Source: Lachnospira sp. UBA5912 (GTDB taxonomy: Bacteria; Bacillota; Clostridia; Lachnospirales; Lachnospiraceae). Taken from it: 7,439 nucleotides of DNA. Each line of letters starts with the position of its first letter. Positions within the stretch are counted from its first letter, which is position 1. The stretch covers positions 1-7,439 of the forward strand of contig DJDY01000217.1 in the NCBI GenBank assembly GCA_002435585.1, read 5' to 3'. This document shows positions 6,904 to 7,439 of this stretch, piece by piece. The notes under the pieces were generated by a model, which saw nothing but the letters and a program-made list of their open reading frames with translations, was not told the DNA's origin and ran no database searches. The position numbers were made by a program, and so were the translations under genes.

Positions 6904-6908
6904 GAGGA
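6904..6908 (+). promoter_or_regulatory. Ribosome binding site choosing the yvyF start
   Basis: GAGGA sits 5 nt before the ATG at 6914, the same geometry as flgF, flgJ and comF. An in-frame ATG at 6902 lies just upstream and has no purine-rich site before it. The 6902 codon would also overlap this ribosome site, so 6914 is the better start. Confidence 0.75.
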
Positions 6909-6913
6909 TTATT

Positions 6914-7342
6914 ATGGAAGTAAGAAATTGTAAAATGTGTGGAAGATTATATAACTTTATAGGTGGACCTTATCGTAATCTGTGCCCTAACTGTATAGAG
7001 AAGATGGAAGATAAGTTCCAGGAAGTTAAGGAATACATAGAACAGCATAGTTCAGCTACTATTAACGAAGTATCAGAAGAATGCGATGTAAGTACAAGAC
7101 AGATAGAGCAGTGGATAAGAGAAGAACGTCTTATGATATCTGAGGATTCGCCAATAGGAATCACATGTGAAAGATGTGGAGCAACTATAAGATCAGGAAG
7201 ATTCTGTGAGAGATGTAAGAATAAAATAGCTAATAATCTTGGTTCTATGTATGGTGCATCTAATGCAGCTGTTGAAAGCATGGAAAGAAGAGCATCTGCA
7301 GATGCAAAGATGAGATTCCTTGATAAGGATAATAAACAGTGA
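6914..7342 (+). CDS. yvyF: YvyF-type flagellar operon protein (zinc ribbon - HTH - zinc ribbon)
   Basis: With the start at 6914 this is a 142-residue protein beginning MEVRNCKMCGRLY, which resembles the start of Bacillus YvyF (family TIGR03826). It has a first CxxC...CxxC knuckle (C6/C9, C24/C27), a charged helix (about 29-45), a helix-turn-helix-like segment TINEVSEECDVSTRQIEQW (49-67) and a second knuckle (C85/C88, C98/C101). The polar, helical tail runs to residue 142. The two zinc sites around an HTH suggest nucleic-acid or protein binding. In Bacillus the gene lies between comFC and flgM and has been linked to flagellar regulation, but its molecular role is not well defined. An alternative start at 6902 would add four residues (MRII) but lacks its own ribosome site. 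It follows comF by 41 nt. Family assignment is good; function is inferred from neighbourhood. Confidence 0.88.
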   Translation: MEVRNCKMCGRLYNFIGGPYRNLCPNCIEKMEDKFQEVKEYIEQHSSATINEVSEECDVSTRQIEQWIREERLMISEDSPIGITCERCGATIRSGRFCERCKNKIANNLGSMYGASNAAVESMERRASADAKMRFLDKDNKQ

Positions 7343-7439
7343 ATTAATGTTTAGTTAAATTGTTGTTTAACACACATCCTTAACAAACGGACGACATCAT
7401 ATATGTGAGAAGCAGATGCACATGCATAGGCGATGCCAG
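7343..7439 (+). other. Non-coding tail, probable leader to the next gene (flgM expected)
   Basis: No open frame with a ribosome site begins in these 97 nt. GTTAAA (7354-7359) and TTTAAC (7366-7371) form a weak 6-bp inverted repeat with a 6-nt loop, without a T tract, so no terminator is indicated. ATGCA and TGCAT (7416-7427) flank a 2-nt centre, and GGCGATGCC closes the window. In Bacillus the gene after yvyF is flgM, so the next gene is predicted to be the anti-sigma factor, but it lies outside this sequence. Confidence 0.4.

Overview
The window looks like a chromosomal flagellar/morphogenesis operon from a motile, AT-rich Gram-positive anaerobe. Lachnospiraceae (Roseburia, Agathobacter, Butyrivibrio or relatives) is my best guess. 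This rests on recognised protein families, AGGAGG/AGAGGA ribosome sites, low G+C and gene order; I ran no database search. All seven genes lie on the plus strand. I see no mobile element, CRISPR array, tRNA, rRNA or convincing intrinsic terminator.

Layout: positions 1-230 are an AT-rich non-coding region with two perfect TATAAT boxes that probably drives the operon. Next come an MreB/Mbl-family actin (231-1223), a 142-nt gap that can fold into three consecutive hairpins, and two paralogous flagellar rod proteins, FlgF/FlhO (1366-2139) and FlgG/FlhP (2274-3089). A short rod-binding protein equivalent to the N-terminal half of FlgJ follows (3153-3569). After a 147-nt gap rich in short repeats come a RecD2-type helicase with a TTG start (3717-6050), a ComF-family phosphoribosyltransferase-like protein (6096-6872) and a YvyF-type zinc-ribbon/HTH flagellar operon protein (6914-7342). 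The last 97 nt are non-coding and probably lead into the next gene. flgM would be expected there from the Bacillus order, but it is not in the window.

The first half builds the flagellar rod next to a cell-wall-organising actin, as in the mbl-flhO-flhP cluster of Bacillus. The second half resembles the start of the Bacillus comF-yvyF-flgM late flagellar cluster. Here the two blocks are joined, and a RecD2 helicase lies directly before comF, where Bacillus has the unrelated helicase ComFA. Gaps of 41-63 nt around flgJ, comF and yvyF, and reuse of one ribosome-site pattern, suggest co-transcription.

This is mostly a recognisable core region. The items most worth a second look are the hairpin cluster before flgF, the recD2-comF arrangement, and the repeat-rich gap before recD2. 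I found no clear new biological system.
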